A stretch of DNA of 64,000 bases from Paragonimus skrjabini miyazakii (lineage: Eukaryota > Platyhelminthes > Trematoda > Plagiorchiida > Troglotrematidae): NCBI GenBank assembly GCA_014338405.1, contig JTDE01001108.1:16894-80893 (forward strand), in the 5' to 3' direction. The notes under the pieces were generated by a model. It was not told where the DNA came from. It saw nothing but the letters and a program-made list of their open reading frames with translations, and made no database searches. Numbering within the stretch: position 1 is the first letter of the stretch; the number at the start of each line of letters is the position of its first letter. The translations under genes were made by a program, and so were the position numbers. Below are positions 1-11,684 of the stretch, one piece after another.

Positions 1-1060
1 GGACCCTCGTGGGGCCAACGCGGGCGATGCAAAATATTTGGGTTGGTTTGTAAAAATGTTTAAATCTGGTGACTGCTTTAAATACAACCTGAGTACTCCA
101 GTTCAACACATTCGTTGCTTTTCAACGTCCTTTATGAACACACCTTTCAGAATTACGTAAAAGAAGGGAAAATATAGCTTTTCTTTTCATAATTACGTTA
201 CTTAGCCATATCTACATATTCATCTACTTTACTTTTCTATCAATACATCCATTTTAGTAGTAACAGACTTTGCTAGCAAAATTTCATGGGAAATGAGGTG
301 AGAAAGAAATGAGAGAACAAGTTGCAAAACAGTTCAGTTTGCAAGGATGTGCTTAATTAGCATAATTCCGTTAACTATTTGGATCAAGCAAAAAGAAAAC
401 AGACCACAATTGACAAAGACTTCATAGACCTTCCAGTAATAATAAATCGTTCGACTGATTCAACAGCAGTTTTGATGAGAGCTAACTAACATGGCGATCA
501 CTATTTCAAACTGTATATACAGTTGTTGTCGATGGTAGCAATGCATTTATTTTCGGACGTACGCTGTACATTATGATGAAGATAACAGATCAATATTACT
601 CATGCCCTTACATAAGCGAATGAAGAATCATTCCACTTACCCAAGATGATGTAAAGAAGAAATCATGAAAAATTACTGTAAAAACAAATACGATTAAACA
701 AAAGTAAGTGATTAACCTGGGACAGATAATAATCTTTCATAAGTAAAATGGATTGAACTGTACAATTGTTGTTACGAATTAATCTGAAAGTCTTTAAAGG
801 ATTTTCAACTGACGTGCCAATCTCCCTCAAATGACCACTTATCGGTAGGCGGTGCGCTACATCGGTTATCGTTAGTACAGTTAATATTTCATCGTACAAA
901 ATCGGTATAGAATCAGGTCAACGTCCCTTTCGTATGTACATCGTCGTCGTTGATATTCTAGTCCTTGCCGGTAAAAGGACGAGCTTACATCCCTGGATTA
1001 CGTCTTAATGATGAAAAACAAAAAAAACTAGCAATACATTTAATTGAATAAACAAATAAT
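1..1060. other. No recognisable feature
   Basis: I see no gene, RNA or repeat here that I can support. The only reading frame above 60 codons (663-899, minus) has no recognisable motif. Confidence 0.5.
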
Positions 1061-1061
1061 G

Positions 1062-1540
1062 TTAGCGAGCTATCAAATAACCTGACTCACGAGCAGTCAT
1101 GCCACTGTACCAAAACGGATATAGTGTAGCGAAGAAGAGCGATCGTGCCATACTACTCACAGCACTATTGTTCAGTAGTGAAGCAAGAGCATGGATTTGA
1201 CATTGAAGTACCACAAGAAAAATCCAAGAAGAAACGTCGGAGTGCAACATCGCATGAAATGGTTCTTGGTACTAACATGAACGTAAGGGAACTGAGCATT
1301 GGCGTCTGTGGCAACCGTGACGGTATTGGTCCAGTAACGTACACAAATGAGTGTTTTTGTTTGTGGTCTTGTTGAAACGCATAACCCACGTGTTGCCTTC
1401 CTGGATCAATAACCCTTGTACCATTCGCGTTCTTGGCTCACAACAGTAGTCTCTAAAGTAATCAAAATTCACGAGAATGAGGAAATATAAAACTAGCGAT
1501 GTGTCGTTTGGGACGAAGTTAACTTTTTTAAGAGGCACTA
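1062..1540 (-). repeat. LINE-B-like fragment sharing an interspersed block with 7330-7620
   Basis: The segment around 1140-1440 matches 7335-7620 at nucleotide level with many substitutions and small indels. Both start near a shared ACTACTCAC motif and end near GCGTTCTTGGC. In the 7.3 kb copy the block lies inside a minus-strand reverse transcriptase relic. Here the right flank (to about 1540) also resembles that relic weakly, so this may be a second, more decayed copy of the same composite rather than a separate insertion. All reading frames across it are broken. The outer limits are approximate. Confidence 0.5.
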
Positions 1541-2052
1541 AAGTAAGCGTGCATGTTACACCGTTGATAGTCAGCAGGGTTCACCCAATCCAAGAATATA
1601 GTACGCAGCAGACTGAACAAGTTGTATATTGGAGGAACACATGACAAGCATTATCAAGACGATAACGTGGATACAAAACAGGAAATGTGTACCTATGGCA
1701 ATTAGTTGGAAATAACAAATATATACATGGAACACCACAAAACTCCACAACCGGACCGTTTGGAAATGGTAAAAGAGAAAAACACTTCATAAAGAAGGTC
1801 CCACAGGGAGCCAGATGTTCGAAAAAGTATGAATTCCCGCCAGCACATGTGTAGTGGATTACCAAAACCGGATGTACGAGTATTCCAAATGTCGGTGGAA
1901 TATCTCAACGCAGCAGTGAGATACGAACAAAAACCTGCAACGATCAGATCGCAGACGACACGGGCGACGGGACAAACCGTCGCCCAATGAGATCGTACAA
2001 ACGGACTAGGGCTGGCAGGCGGAAAACCCCCCGATAGAAGGCGCCGATCGCA
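1541..2052. other. No recognisable feature
   Basis: A 141-codon open frame (1702-2127, minus) runs through this stretch, but it has no motif I recognise and no homologous copy elsewhere in the window. I do not call it a gene. Confidence 0.4.
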
Positions 2053-2235
2053 CACATAAACCGAGCAGAAGTGCACACGACGTGTGAGCGAAAACCGGGA
2101 ATGTTGTGGACTGAAATTTCGGTTCATAAATGCGAGTGCGCCCGTGGTATGGCAACCAGCGATTTGGACAATGAGGTTTGTGCTTTATTGGACACCTTTT
2201 CGCTACACATGTACCACTGGAGAGTATATGGGTGG
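2053..2235 (+). repeat. Dispersed repeat, possibly an LTR fragment (copy 1)
   Basis: This stretch aligns with 26938-27100. Shared words include ATAAACC near the left end, GACGTGTGAGCG/GACGTGTAAGTG, a CGAGTG/CAAGCG block and GCTTTATTGGACA near the right end. The 27 kb copy carries AATAAA just before GCTTTATTGG, which is how the R region of an LTR can look. No internal retroelement gene or primer-binding site was recognised next to it, so the LTR reading is an inference. Confidence 0.4.
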
Positions 2236-2340
2236 TGTGAGGAATGTGGTGTCAGACACGAGAGTTCCACTGGTGGGTGTTGCGACTCTGCGGAAGGGTA
2301 TCTCCTTGGTCAGCGGGCGCAGGTATGATTAAATCAATAC

Positions 2341-5300
2341 AGGTGGAATCCAGCATACCATAGTTATCGATCGCAAAACAGCTCCGATGAAGCACCTTGT
2401 ATGAACCATCGTAAGCTAGTTAGAAGTGGCTTTCGCGACACATCATTACGTAAGAAGACAGACAGGTATATATTCAACGGTGGTAGTTTTTGTTCTGGAC
2501 AGTCATGTTTGTGTGTCGGTGTCAAACCGACATCAGCTGACAGTCAACAGATGGGTGGCTATACCTTCCGGTTGCACACATTTTCCGGAGGGACAGAGAG
2601 TTGTAGCAGTAAACGGTTCAGCCGCCGTGTTGATAAAGTTTTCTTCAACTGTATAATGAATGAATGCAAACATGGATTCGTTAATGTTACTGTGGAAATC
2701 TAACATAATAATATGAAAGAGCAATGTTGTATTGGTAGGGATGTCAAAATGTTTTACCATAATGTTCATTTCAAGTCATGAGACTATGTGCTCATTAATT
2801 TGCTCATCTATACTTCAGTGTGGATGACCAGTGCAGGTTTTCCAAATGGATCGAGTAGTTGATATACTTGCTACCAGGTCCGGAATGCAGATCAACATTT
2901 AAACCAATTCCAGGAGTGGAGGGAGAGTTGAGGAATATGTTGGGAAAAGCAGCTCATTTTGATTTCTGTGCTATTAACTCGGAAAGCAGAGGGAAGTTAC
3001 TGATTTTTGTGTCAACTTCAGAAGTCTGAACAGGATGGACATCAACAATGTCCACACGATGCCACACGTATGAGAGGCTGGCACGCTTATGTGAAACCAA
3101 TATGTCTTTCATAGACTTGTGTGCCAGTTGCTGAAAATTAACAGTAACTTAGAAGTGCATTAATTATCGCATATTGCGTGAACGGATAGCAGTATAAATC
3201 CTTTGGATGTCATTAGGTCTTTACAATGCATCGGCGAAGTTCAGACGCTTCTCAGTTGTGACGTCATCAGACCAGCAGGAAAAGACGGCGTATGTTAACG
3301 ACATCGTAAAATTCCTCCAACACAACGTCAGAACATGCAGAAAAATCAAGAACAGTACTATAACAGATTGATGAGGCTGATTTAGGGTTGATTAGAAATA
3401 AATGACAATTTTACGGATGTACGATGGTCTGTTAATGACAGTGAGCGGGACAGAAGGATTACGCAACTGCTAGAGATACCGGCAACCAGTAGAACTTCCC
3501 CATTCCAGAGTTGAAGTTTTGACTGGAGTCAATCTTCCGAAGGGTCGGTCACGAATCAGAGTTCGCGCATGGGTTCTCTCAAAAAGCACACAGGTTATTC
3601 CGACGTCAGAGATGAGGAAAAAATTTTGTTCTAGTTGACGACATGAAAACGGTGTTCACTTAATTCTGACAGGTTGCGACCACCGGCTTGCGATATTTTA
3701 CGCTCCCAAACAGAGTGAATCATTATTTGATGTCAATGAAATCAGGATCAAGTATTTACTTCAATCGAGTAGTTGTAGAAGCAGCCAAGCAGTAATCCAC
3801 TGTGGACAAAAAACACTTGATCACATTTTGGAAGTCATAGAGTTAGAGAGGCAATCTGTTAGCAATAACTTTTCACTTTAGGTGGGATCATAAATGCCTC
3901 AAACAACTGACAACGTCGTAGGATTACTGTGAACAGTAAACGTTCTGGCACCTTAAAGTCAACAACATCACCAGAGAGCTAAACGATAGAACTTTTGAGG
4001 TACCGACTGCAATCACACACAAGAACGGAATAGTGATCGTTAATTAACAATACTGGTTGATCAGAAGCAAGAGACCCAGGAGCGCAAAAACGGCCGAACA
4101 GGTCGATAACAAGAACTCAGCTCAAATTAACGTCAACGGAGATAAACAGTTTTACTATATCCTGCATCTGTAAAACGGCCAACAAATCTCCCAAGTGAAT
4201 TTTTGGGACGGGTTACTACCACAGTGATTGTAGCTGGTTCTACCTGAACAGAAGAAAGAAATAAACTGACTTTCACAATCTGGTGTTCATCTATGCTAAG
4301 GATGTGTTTTCGATCTGCCGCGGTGAAAGGTGTCCCAGCCTACTAGTCAGAAAGTCGTGACCAACTTCATTCGGACATGGGCTAACTGTCCACTAAACGG
4401 GGAGTAACGAAGAATACATTGTCCATGCGGTCTAGTGTAACACAACAACCCGTACACACATAATACATAAAAGTATCTGATCCATTTCTGCTAGATCTAC
4501 TGCGAACTTGTAGTATAGGGGTAGATAGAATTTCTTCGATGGGTTAGTGAAATGGAAGAAACTGTTACGTGCACGTCATGAACATCCCTGTTCGCTTTGG
4601 AGTAGTGCATAAAGCCAACAGAGATCAGAGCTTGTGATCTGATGAATAGAGATTTTGGGAAGTGATAGTAATTTTGAAAATTTTGAACGTACGAACATTT
4701 CCGTATCATTTGTTTGGTAGAGTTTTGACTGTACACTGAAGAACCAACCTAATAATCACGGAGGTAGGTTGGAAGATGGAACACAACTTATCAATTAGAT
4801 AAAGTATAATAGAGTATGCAGCAGCAAAAGTTTCACTACTTCAGTTTATGTACAGCAGACAGCTAAGGATTCCGTTGGGTATTTGCGCATCCGGAGAACA
4901 TTAAACATTCAATGCTAGAAGAACGACAATATATGAAACACAGGGAGCTCGAAAGAACGATAGGGAAATAACAACAAAGCAATTAAAGATATGACACCAG
5001 GTTTTCCGTCCAGAAAGGGAGATCACGTAAAACTGAGAAATCTATGGTAGTCCAAACATATCCAGCACGAAAGCAAGCAAGCATTTATGCTAATAAGAGA
5101 AACCAGACAGGAAGAGCACATAACTGATTATTCGCCAGACAGAGCGAGATGAGATCGCTTCATGTTCGGTTCCTCATATTCATTGCATGCTCGACTAGTA
5201 AGAATATTCCTCATATTTACACCTACCAGCTGCCTGAAACCAGGTCAGTCATGTCTAGTTTTTCCCAGTCTCAAACACAGGTTCATTGTTCACTGCAACG

Positions 5301-6480
5301 TTGACTCTGATCTCCCTCTGTCACTTGAATTCAATCTGTTCATATTTCTAGGCGTGTTAATTTTGTAAGTCCTCGAACGGATACGCTGGTTCGACCTCAA
5401 TATAGTAGTGCGCTTGACAAAAATCGGATTCACCTCCCGGCACTAAATGACACGGAAAACCTCGGTCCCAGGACCACCGCAATTGTCTTCGTAATTTGCT
5501 TCCAAGACAAACCATGAAGTGTGCAAAAACAGCTTTGTTCCTCCAGAAAAACGTGTGCGACAGTGAGAAAATTACAGGGTATTTATATGACGCATAATGA
5601 CCTAAAATCACTATCGAATCAAAAAATGGACAGCTAATTACCAAAGCTAATAGCTGAGGTCATTAATCCACCAATGAACATAGCGGAATAAAGGTCGGAC
5701 AGGTAAAAAATAGCCAAGGTTTTCTTTGACCGTTCTGCACAGTTCCGCTCGTTCTGATCGGGGAATGAGATGGTTTTGGATGGGACAAAATAGACTCTCT
5801 AACAGTTAACTACTATTTATCATTCACTCGATTGACCAGAGTTCAATTTTCATTCCGTCTACGACTATCTGTACGAACAAGTGCAATTTTCATTCATGCC
5901 CCTGTTGTATGGCAGTAGGTTTTCAACAAAACTGGTCTCTTTTTCATCGCAACTAAGCAATTCGTTCACACTGTTTCCTTCCGCTCGTTCTACTACGCCA
6001 TCTAATTTAATTTTATTTCAAGATGTAATATCTGGGGTGCTTTTCACTTCTATGTCCGTAGTATTTTCGCCGATCTACATCCAGTTCACATTCTGTTCAC
6101 GAAGTATATTTTCGTCATGAGTTCAGTCTCGATTCGGGTTTAAAAGTTTTCTGCCATCTGTATAGGTTTCAACTGCCATACCTCTGGCAACATTTCTACC
6201 AGTCGTTCATGTGCGCAACTGACACGTATTGAATTACACCGAATTTAAGCTCGATAGGACTGGTTCTATCTAGAAGAAGCACATTGTTGGTGGCACTCTT
6301 CTATCTGCTTTCTATCTACATACCAGAGTGACACAGTGGGAGGGATTCGGCTTTTAGCATCCTTAAGTAGTGCACACTGGCCGTGTGTGGACATATTGAG
6401 TACTCAGTGTATTCCACTGTGGACCGCTTGACTTGAGTCTACGCCCGTCAGATCTGTACTATTTTAAAGTTTACTGATGA
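2341..6480. other. Long non-coding stretch without recognised features
   Basis: Open frames here are at most about 100 codons and lack recognisable domains on either strand. I saw no tRNA, simple repeat or copy of the repeat families found elsewhere in the window. Old, unrecognisable transposon sequence is possible. Confidence 0.5.
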
Positions 6481-6481
6481 G

Positions 6482-6745
6482 TGATCATTACTGACAAGCG
6501 AAAGTGGTTGAGCGTTCACATACGATAATTCGGTAGTGCTTAATGTAAGGTCGTTGACGCAGTGGTCAGCAAGGTCGCCTCATAAGAGCGTGGCCGTAGT
6601 TCCAGTCCTGGCAGTGGTAAGGACATGTACTACTGGCGAGTTCTAACAAGAGCGAAACTCGAGTCTGGCGCTTCTTTTCGAGAGGGGTCGACTGAAAAGT
6701 CTACGGGAATGCGATTAGTTGTGTGTGACGTTCAACTTAAAATAC
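6482..6745 (+). mobile_element. tRNA-derived SINE, family S1, copy a
   Basis: A unit of about 260 bp. Its head resembles a tRNA gene promoter: a box A-like TTGACGCAGTGG at 6554-6565 and a box B-like GTAGTTCCAGTCC at 6596-6608. The body contains GCGAAACTCGAGTCTGG and the conserved tail word GTTCAACTTAAAA. Copies or fragments of the same unit occur near 16.0-16.6, 21.1, 43.7, 50.3 and 59.2 kb. RNA polymerase III transcription is inferred from the boxes. It encodes no protein. Confidence 0.75.
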
Positions 6746-6839
6746 TTTGAGGTTATTCAATAGTTTTACGCAGCTTCAATGGGTACCAGTTGGGGTGCCA
6801 TCGGGTGAGCAACGGATCAACTGGCCCTTGTCATTTCCA

Positions 6840-8063
6840 CCTATGTTAATGATTCACGTCCTCTACCCTGAGCGGTCAGGTTTCGCTACCGTAAATTAAT
6901 ACAGCCTTCACTGTTATCTGATATACACGACCCTCAAGTTTCAGAGAAATACTTCTGTATCACCATAGGTATCTCCGATTAGCGCACACCGGCCTAGCCT
7001 TGGAAATACGTGCTTCTATTTCATTCTCTACACCCCCGCCGTCGCCGCTAATGCAGCTTCCCAGGTATACAAACCGGTTATTAGCCACAATGGCTTCGTT
7101 ACCTAACATTAAATCTACGTGGTCACAGCAATCTTGCGGAAGCACTTTGCGTTTTGAGGCTATGAAGCGCATTCCGATGTACTTAACAGAACACGAAGTA
7201 GCGTTAAGCGTTGTTTGTACTGTTTGGAAAGTGTCAAACAACTACAGCATAATCAAGATCAGTCAGTGTACCGCCAGACAGGAGATCCACACAGGCATCT
7301 TGCGAGTACTGTAAAGATCTAATGAGAACGAGTGGTTGCACTATACTACTCACACCAGAACTATTCAGTAGCGAGGCAGGAGCATGGATTTTGACACTGA
7401 AGTGGCCGCGAGAAAAATACAAGAAGCGTCGGAGTGCAGCGTGACATGAAATGGTTTTGATACATAAAAGAACTGAGCACTGACGTCCGTGGCAACCAGG
7501 ACTTTCTGAGACCAGTGCCATACGCAGGTGTGTTTTTGTTTGTTGTCTTGATGAAGCGCATATCCCATGTACTGGTTTTCTGAGTAAACAACTCGAGCGC
7601 AATCTGCGTTCTTGGCCGATTGTAGAGAGTCCTCCATTGTTTCGTTTATGACGAAACTAAACGAAAGTGGTAAAAGTGGGCGTCCTTGACGTACACTGCT
7701 CCTGATGTTGAAAATGTCAAACAGTTCACCATAAACCCTAACATAAGCTGAAGTATGGGAACGAAGCAGCGGCAGTATGTTTACCTAATCTGTCGGCGCA
7801 CCACTGCGTTTAATTGACTCTAAAAGTGCAGATCGATCCACCAAATCGAACGCAGCTTTATAGTCAAGAAATATGGCGATTGTTGGCCGGCAGTACCTTG
7901 GAAGGTGTTCTGGAAGTTGACGTAGAGCACGATTGATGACCGTGTGAGTGTGTGTGTGCTGATGGTCACGGGGACTGATTTGCTCATAGGAAGCAAGTGA
8001 ACATGTGCATATCGGGTGTAGGGAAGGCATATAGCTGACTGGCCCAATTTTTCGTCTATTCAC
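6840..8063 (-). mobile_element. LINE-B reverse transcriptase relic (non-LTR retrotransposon)
   Basis: Read on the minus strand, RT motifs appear in the expected order but in shifting frames. Motif A (IFLDYKAAFD) is near 7850-7880. It is followed by VRVYGEL and SSVRQG (the RQG motif) near 7680-7740. A degraded catalytic box near 7240-7290 reads LTDLDYAVVV where LxDLxYADD is usual. Then come FVYLGSCISGDG (7020-7080) and a thumb/C-terminal stretch ending in RVYQITVKAVLIYGSET near 6860. About 280 bp between RQG and the catalytic box (7335-7620) is foreign to the RT fold and recurs at 1.1 kb. The lost aspartates, frameshifts and stops make it inactive. It belongs to the same superfamily as the 22-23 kb and 30-31 kb copies. 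Confidence 0.8.
7335..7620. repeat. Block interrupting the LINE-B RT, copy of 1140-1440
   Basis: This sits between the RQG motif and the degraded YADD box of the LINE-B relic, where an intact RT has only about 20-30 residues. It aligns with 1140-1440. It may be an insertion fixed before this LINE subfamily spread, or the product of recombination. The ends are placed by eye. Confidence 0.5.
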
Positions 8064-8820
8064 ACAGTGCTTGGGCTAAGTAAGACGAGCACGCAGGTGT
8101 GTCCTTGTCTCGTACACCTAACTCGGGCACAAACAGCGATGTACTACAGTACTGACACTTTTGGCAAACGGTTGCCTGTCTGTCACTGCATTACCCGATT
8201 ATCCGGTTGACGTTCAAGGACTACGTTTATATAAGCGGACGTCCAGTACAGCGACGGACAGGCAATTAAATGTGTTAATGCTTGCACCATAGCAAGTTTT
8301 ATTCTTGCGTTGTGCGTAAGGTTCACATGCGTGCTCAGCCCCCAGTGGAAACGGTCCAAAGACTTTGTGCACGTATGAAAGAGTAGATGATTTTATGCAG
8401 CTTACTGCCCTTGCCCGACACTCGTCAGTTACCAAGTCTATAAGCTGACCAACGTCCAAACCTCCAGAAAACGTAGTAATACTACACTGTGTAAGGTATA
8501 AGTTTGCTGATTAGCGCAAACAGAACGTAATAAGCTGCGTCAAAAAAAACCCTAACCAATAAACTGGTGTGAACGGTATTTCTTCTGAGTCATTTACAGC
8601 AAGATTAAATGGTACGGCTGAACCTCAGATTATTTCAACCACATTTCGTGCAAGTCATGCTTTGGCGAGTTATCCAACTTGTTGACAGACTAACACATTT
8701 ATCAAGATTGCATGACTGAGCCCACACAGCATAGCTCAGTCGTCTATGCATCTGCATGGTGTCAGTCAACACTCCATTACCAGACGTAGCTTGCATAATA
8801 GTAGATGCTAATTCGGTGAC
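8064..8820. other. No recognisable feature; probably older LINE debris
   Basis: This lies 5' of the LINE-B relic on the minus strand, where the RT amino-terminal part would be expected. I could not recognise RT motifs in any frame. An 81-codon frame at 8214-8459 has no identifiable domain. Confidence 0.4.
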
Positions 8821-8825
8821 TTCTT

Positions 8826-9414
8826 AAGAATGGTTGGCGGCATCCGAAACGGATTAGCCTGTCACAGTGACCGAAGCCAAAGGACGCCTGCGCTTTAAAC
8901 CATCGCCCCAAGTGGCTTGCGCTGCACCACTTGCGGTTCCACTCACACACCACATATCCGGTGTAACCCCGAAGGAATAAGACCAATAGGTGTGTGAGTG
9001 AGGCCTTTATGTCCAGCTGGCCAATGCTGGTTAGCCAATTGAATGGCTAGCACGAAAAGGAAACCCTGATCTCTCGGAAAATAAACAGTGAGAGAGACTG
9101 CAATGACAAGATCTATACTAGGAAGAAAAATGTGTGGAATATAATACAAGAAGCATTCCAATATACGAGTGTTTGTTAATGCATTCTAGAGAGGATATAG
9201 TTGAAAACCAAAATTCAAAGTCGAACTACGTAAAGATCAGACAAACGATTCATCATTCAGTATACCAACAAAGCTCAAGAAACGAATACGTAGAAGATCA
9301 CAGACACTCAAGTTTCTGAAAAGAGGAGCAGATTAGTTGCCAAACGACCATGGTCCTGGTCGATGCAATCATGAACAACAGTAGAATAGATATGCTGATA
9401 TGACATACCTGAGC
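8826..9414 (-). repeat. Repeat R1, copy A: probable 3' untranslated region of LINE-A
   Basis: About 585 bp matching 61670-62096 and 63049-63608. Shared words include GGTTGGCGGCATCC at the low-coordinate end, then CGAAGGAATAAGACCA, TTAGCCAATTGAATGG, ATGACAAGATCTA and ACACCAACAAAGCT/ATACCAACAAAGCT. Copy A begins exactly where the LINE-A reading frame ends (stop at 9415-9417 on the minus strand), which is the main reason for calling it the 3' untranslated region. It contains no long frame of its own. Position and orientation are seen; the functional label is inferred. Confidence 0.65.
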
Positions 9415-9990
9415 CTAAGGTACTCGTCGCCTCTTCGTCGACGGTGCACTATGAGTACGCTGGTGACCAACTAATCCCAAACGGCCAGCGCATTCGCGGC
9501 CTCATACATCGCAACGCCATATAGTCATGTCACTACGACATATGGCACCGATGGTTCCCTTGCGTACCACGCGCCTTCGTTCTCGGCCGCGCAATAACTG
9601 CTCGTCGAACTCGCGGGCTCCCGTCCGAATTGTATTCCTCCAAGCAGTCCGGTTCAACGCTAAGTCTTCACAACATCTAAAATCAACTTTACAACGTGAA
9701 AGACTTGCCTGAACGGCATCCTGGTATCTCAGCTTTTGACCACCAGGATTTCGCTTACTTAATCCCAGTTGTCCATACAGCACCTGTTTCGGGGTACGGT
9801 CATAGCCCATCCGATGGACGTGACCCAGCCAACGAAGCTGATTCAACATCAGCAAGGCTTCCATCCCTTTCATATCCGCTCGCCGCAGTACCTCAGTGTT
9901 CGGAACCATGTCCGACCACCGAATACCCAAGATGCGTCTTAAAAATTGCAGATGAAAGTGGCTCAGATAGCGCAAGTTCCGCCGATACAA
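9415..9990 (-). pseudogene. LINE-A C-terminal segment with C2H2 zinc finger
   Basis: This is in the same frame as the RT above it, separated by a TGA where the family has Trp (the GSET-W position). It starts with LYRRNLRYLSHFHLQFLRR and runs through PNTEVLRRADMKGMEALLM and the WLGHVHRM box. A second TGA at 9502-9504 replaces the second Cys of a CxxC-x12-HxxxH finger. The frame then continues to a TAG at 9415-9417. The finger spacing is exact, so it was probably a working nucleic-acid-binding finger in the source element. Confidence 0.75.
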
Positions 9991-9993
9991 TGT

Positions 9994-11247
9994 TCACGTT
10001 TCACTGCCGTACAGAAGTATAGACAGCACCATTGTGCGGTAGATGAAGAGCTTAGTGCTCGGCTTCAGGCTGTGGTTCTTCCACACACGTCTTTCAAGAC
10101 GTCCGAAAGTAGTACTGGCCTTTGCCACACGAGCTCTCAACTCGCGGTCCACGGACAGATCGGTGGACAGATTGTCGCCCAAGTAGCAGAAATTTGTTCG
10201 GCTGCTGACAACATTTCCGTTAACACGGATTTGTGGTGAAGGTGCACAGACAGCACCTCCACCCGGAGAAGGTTGAACGAAAGAAAATGCCTTACCTGTA
10301 TTTAAATCCAGTCCAGCCGCGGTCGCAAAAGCCTTGGCCAGTCGCTGTAGTTCGTATTCGCTATGTGCGAACAGCGCGCTGTCATCTGCGAACAGAAGCA
10401 TGCGCATCGTTGACGTATGTAACCGGGTTGAGGCGCCGAAACGTCGAATATTCAGTGGGCGCCCATCCATCCGGAACTCTACCTTAACATCCTCCTCCCC
10501 AGAATCCTGAAAAGCAACTGTTAGCATGGCAGTCAAATATAAGCTAAATAGGGATGGAGCCAGGACACAACCTTGATCCACGCGAGTGACAATGTCAAAA
10601 TCATCCGAGGTAGATCCACACAACGGCACCTTCGCCCTCATGCCCAAATGCAACAACCTAATCAAATTGACGAACTTACCTGGACATCCAAACTTACCAA
10701 GCACCGTCCACAGCGCCTCGCAGCTCACGGAATCGAACGCCTTGGTGAAGTCGCCGAAGAGGGCATAGAGGGGCTGGTTCCGTTCCCGGCACTTCTCTTG
10801 AAGCTGTCGAGCAGCGAACACCAGGTCGATCGTACTCCGATTCGCCCGGAATCCACATTGCTCCTCAGGAACATTGGCCTTTAAGACATCCGTATTCAGC
10901 CGGTTCAGAAGGATTCTGGCAAGCACCTTGCCTGCGCAGATCAGCAGACTGATACCCCGATAGCTGTCGGGGCATTGCTTGTTACCTTTACCTTTAAATA
11001 AAGGTACTATCACAGCATCCTTGAAGTCTTGTGGCAGCTCCTCGTGCTCCCAGATGGAGTGAACCAGCTGGAGCAGTGCATGTTCCACCGCCGGTCCGCC
11101 ATTCTTCAGGATTTCGCCTGGCAATCCATCTTCACCTGCAGCCTTACCGCTGCGAAGTTGACTAATCGCCCTCTGCAATTCTAGTAAATCAGGAGCGAGA
11201 GCAAGTGAAGGCTTGATGGTCTGTTGCGGCAGACTGTTCACGGTCAC
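9994..11247 (-). pseudogene. LINE-A reverse transcriptase domain
   Basis: A 417-codon uninterrupted stretch, the best preserved part of the element. Visible RT motifs in order are GKAAGEDGLPGEILK; PQDFKDAVIVPLFKGKG; SYRGISLL; CGFRANRSTIDLVFAARQL; motif A GDFTKAFDSV; motif B DQGCVLAPSLFSLYL; motif C LLFADDSALFAHS; then NFCYLGDNLS and the thumb LYGSE. Both aspartates of FADD and the Asp in GDFTKAFD are intact. Its role was target-primed reverse transcription. Flanking TGA codons (11248 and 9994) cut it off from the endonuclease and the tail. Confidence 0.92.
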
Positions 11248-11684
11248 TCAATCAATGGTGGCAGAACGATTTAGTGAGCTACCAAAGTGTTTGCGCCAGA
11301 CTTTCATGATGTATTCTGGCTGGGTGCACGAAGAGCAGGTGTCCACGTCTACCAGTGTTTTAGTAGACTGGATAGATGGGATCAATATCGCTTTGAGCGA
11401 ATCGTAGAACTTCTTATGCTGCCGATGATCTGCGAAGTCCTGCATCCGCTCACCCTGCTTCACCCGCCAGTTGTCCTTGATTCTGCTAACACGCGGATAC
11501 CTCGGAACGTCGCCTTCTTCGCTTCATTGTCCGGGTCCACCGTGGAGGCAGCAAACGCAGCATTCTTCTCTCGTACCAGTTCCGCAATAACCGCGTTTTT
11601 GTTGTCGAACCAGTTCGGACGTTTCTGGCGTTTGACACTAATTGTCTCAGTGACTGCCGTCGTGATCCGTTCCTTGATGAACTG

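Noticed and set aside
1702..2127. 141-codon minus-strand frame as a gene
   Set aside because: Cys/Phe/Ser-rich, no recognisable domain, no splice context, and overlapped by a dispersed repeat.
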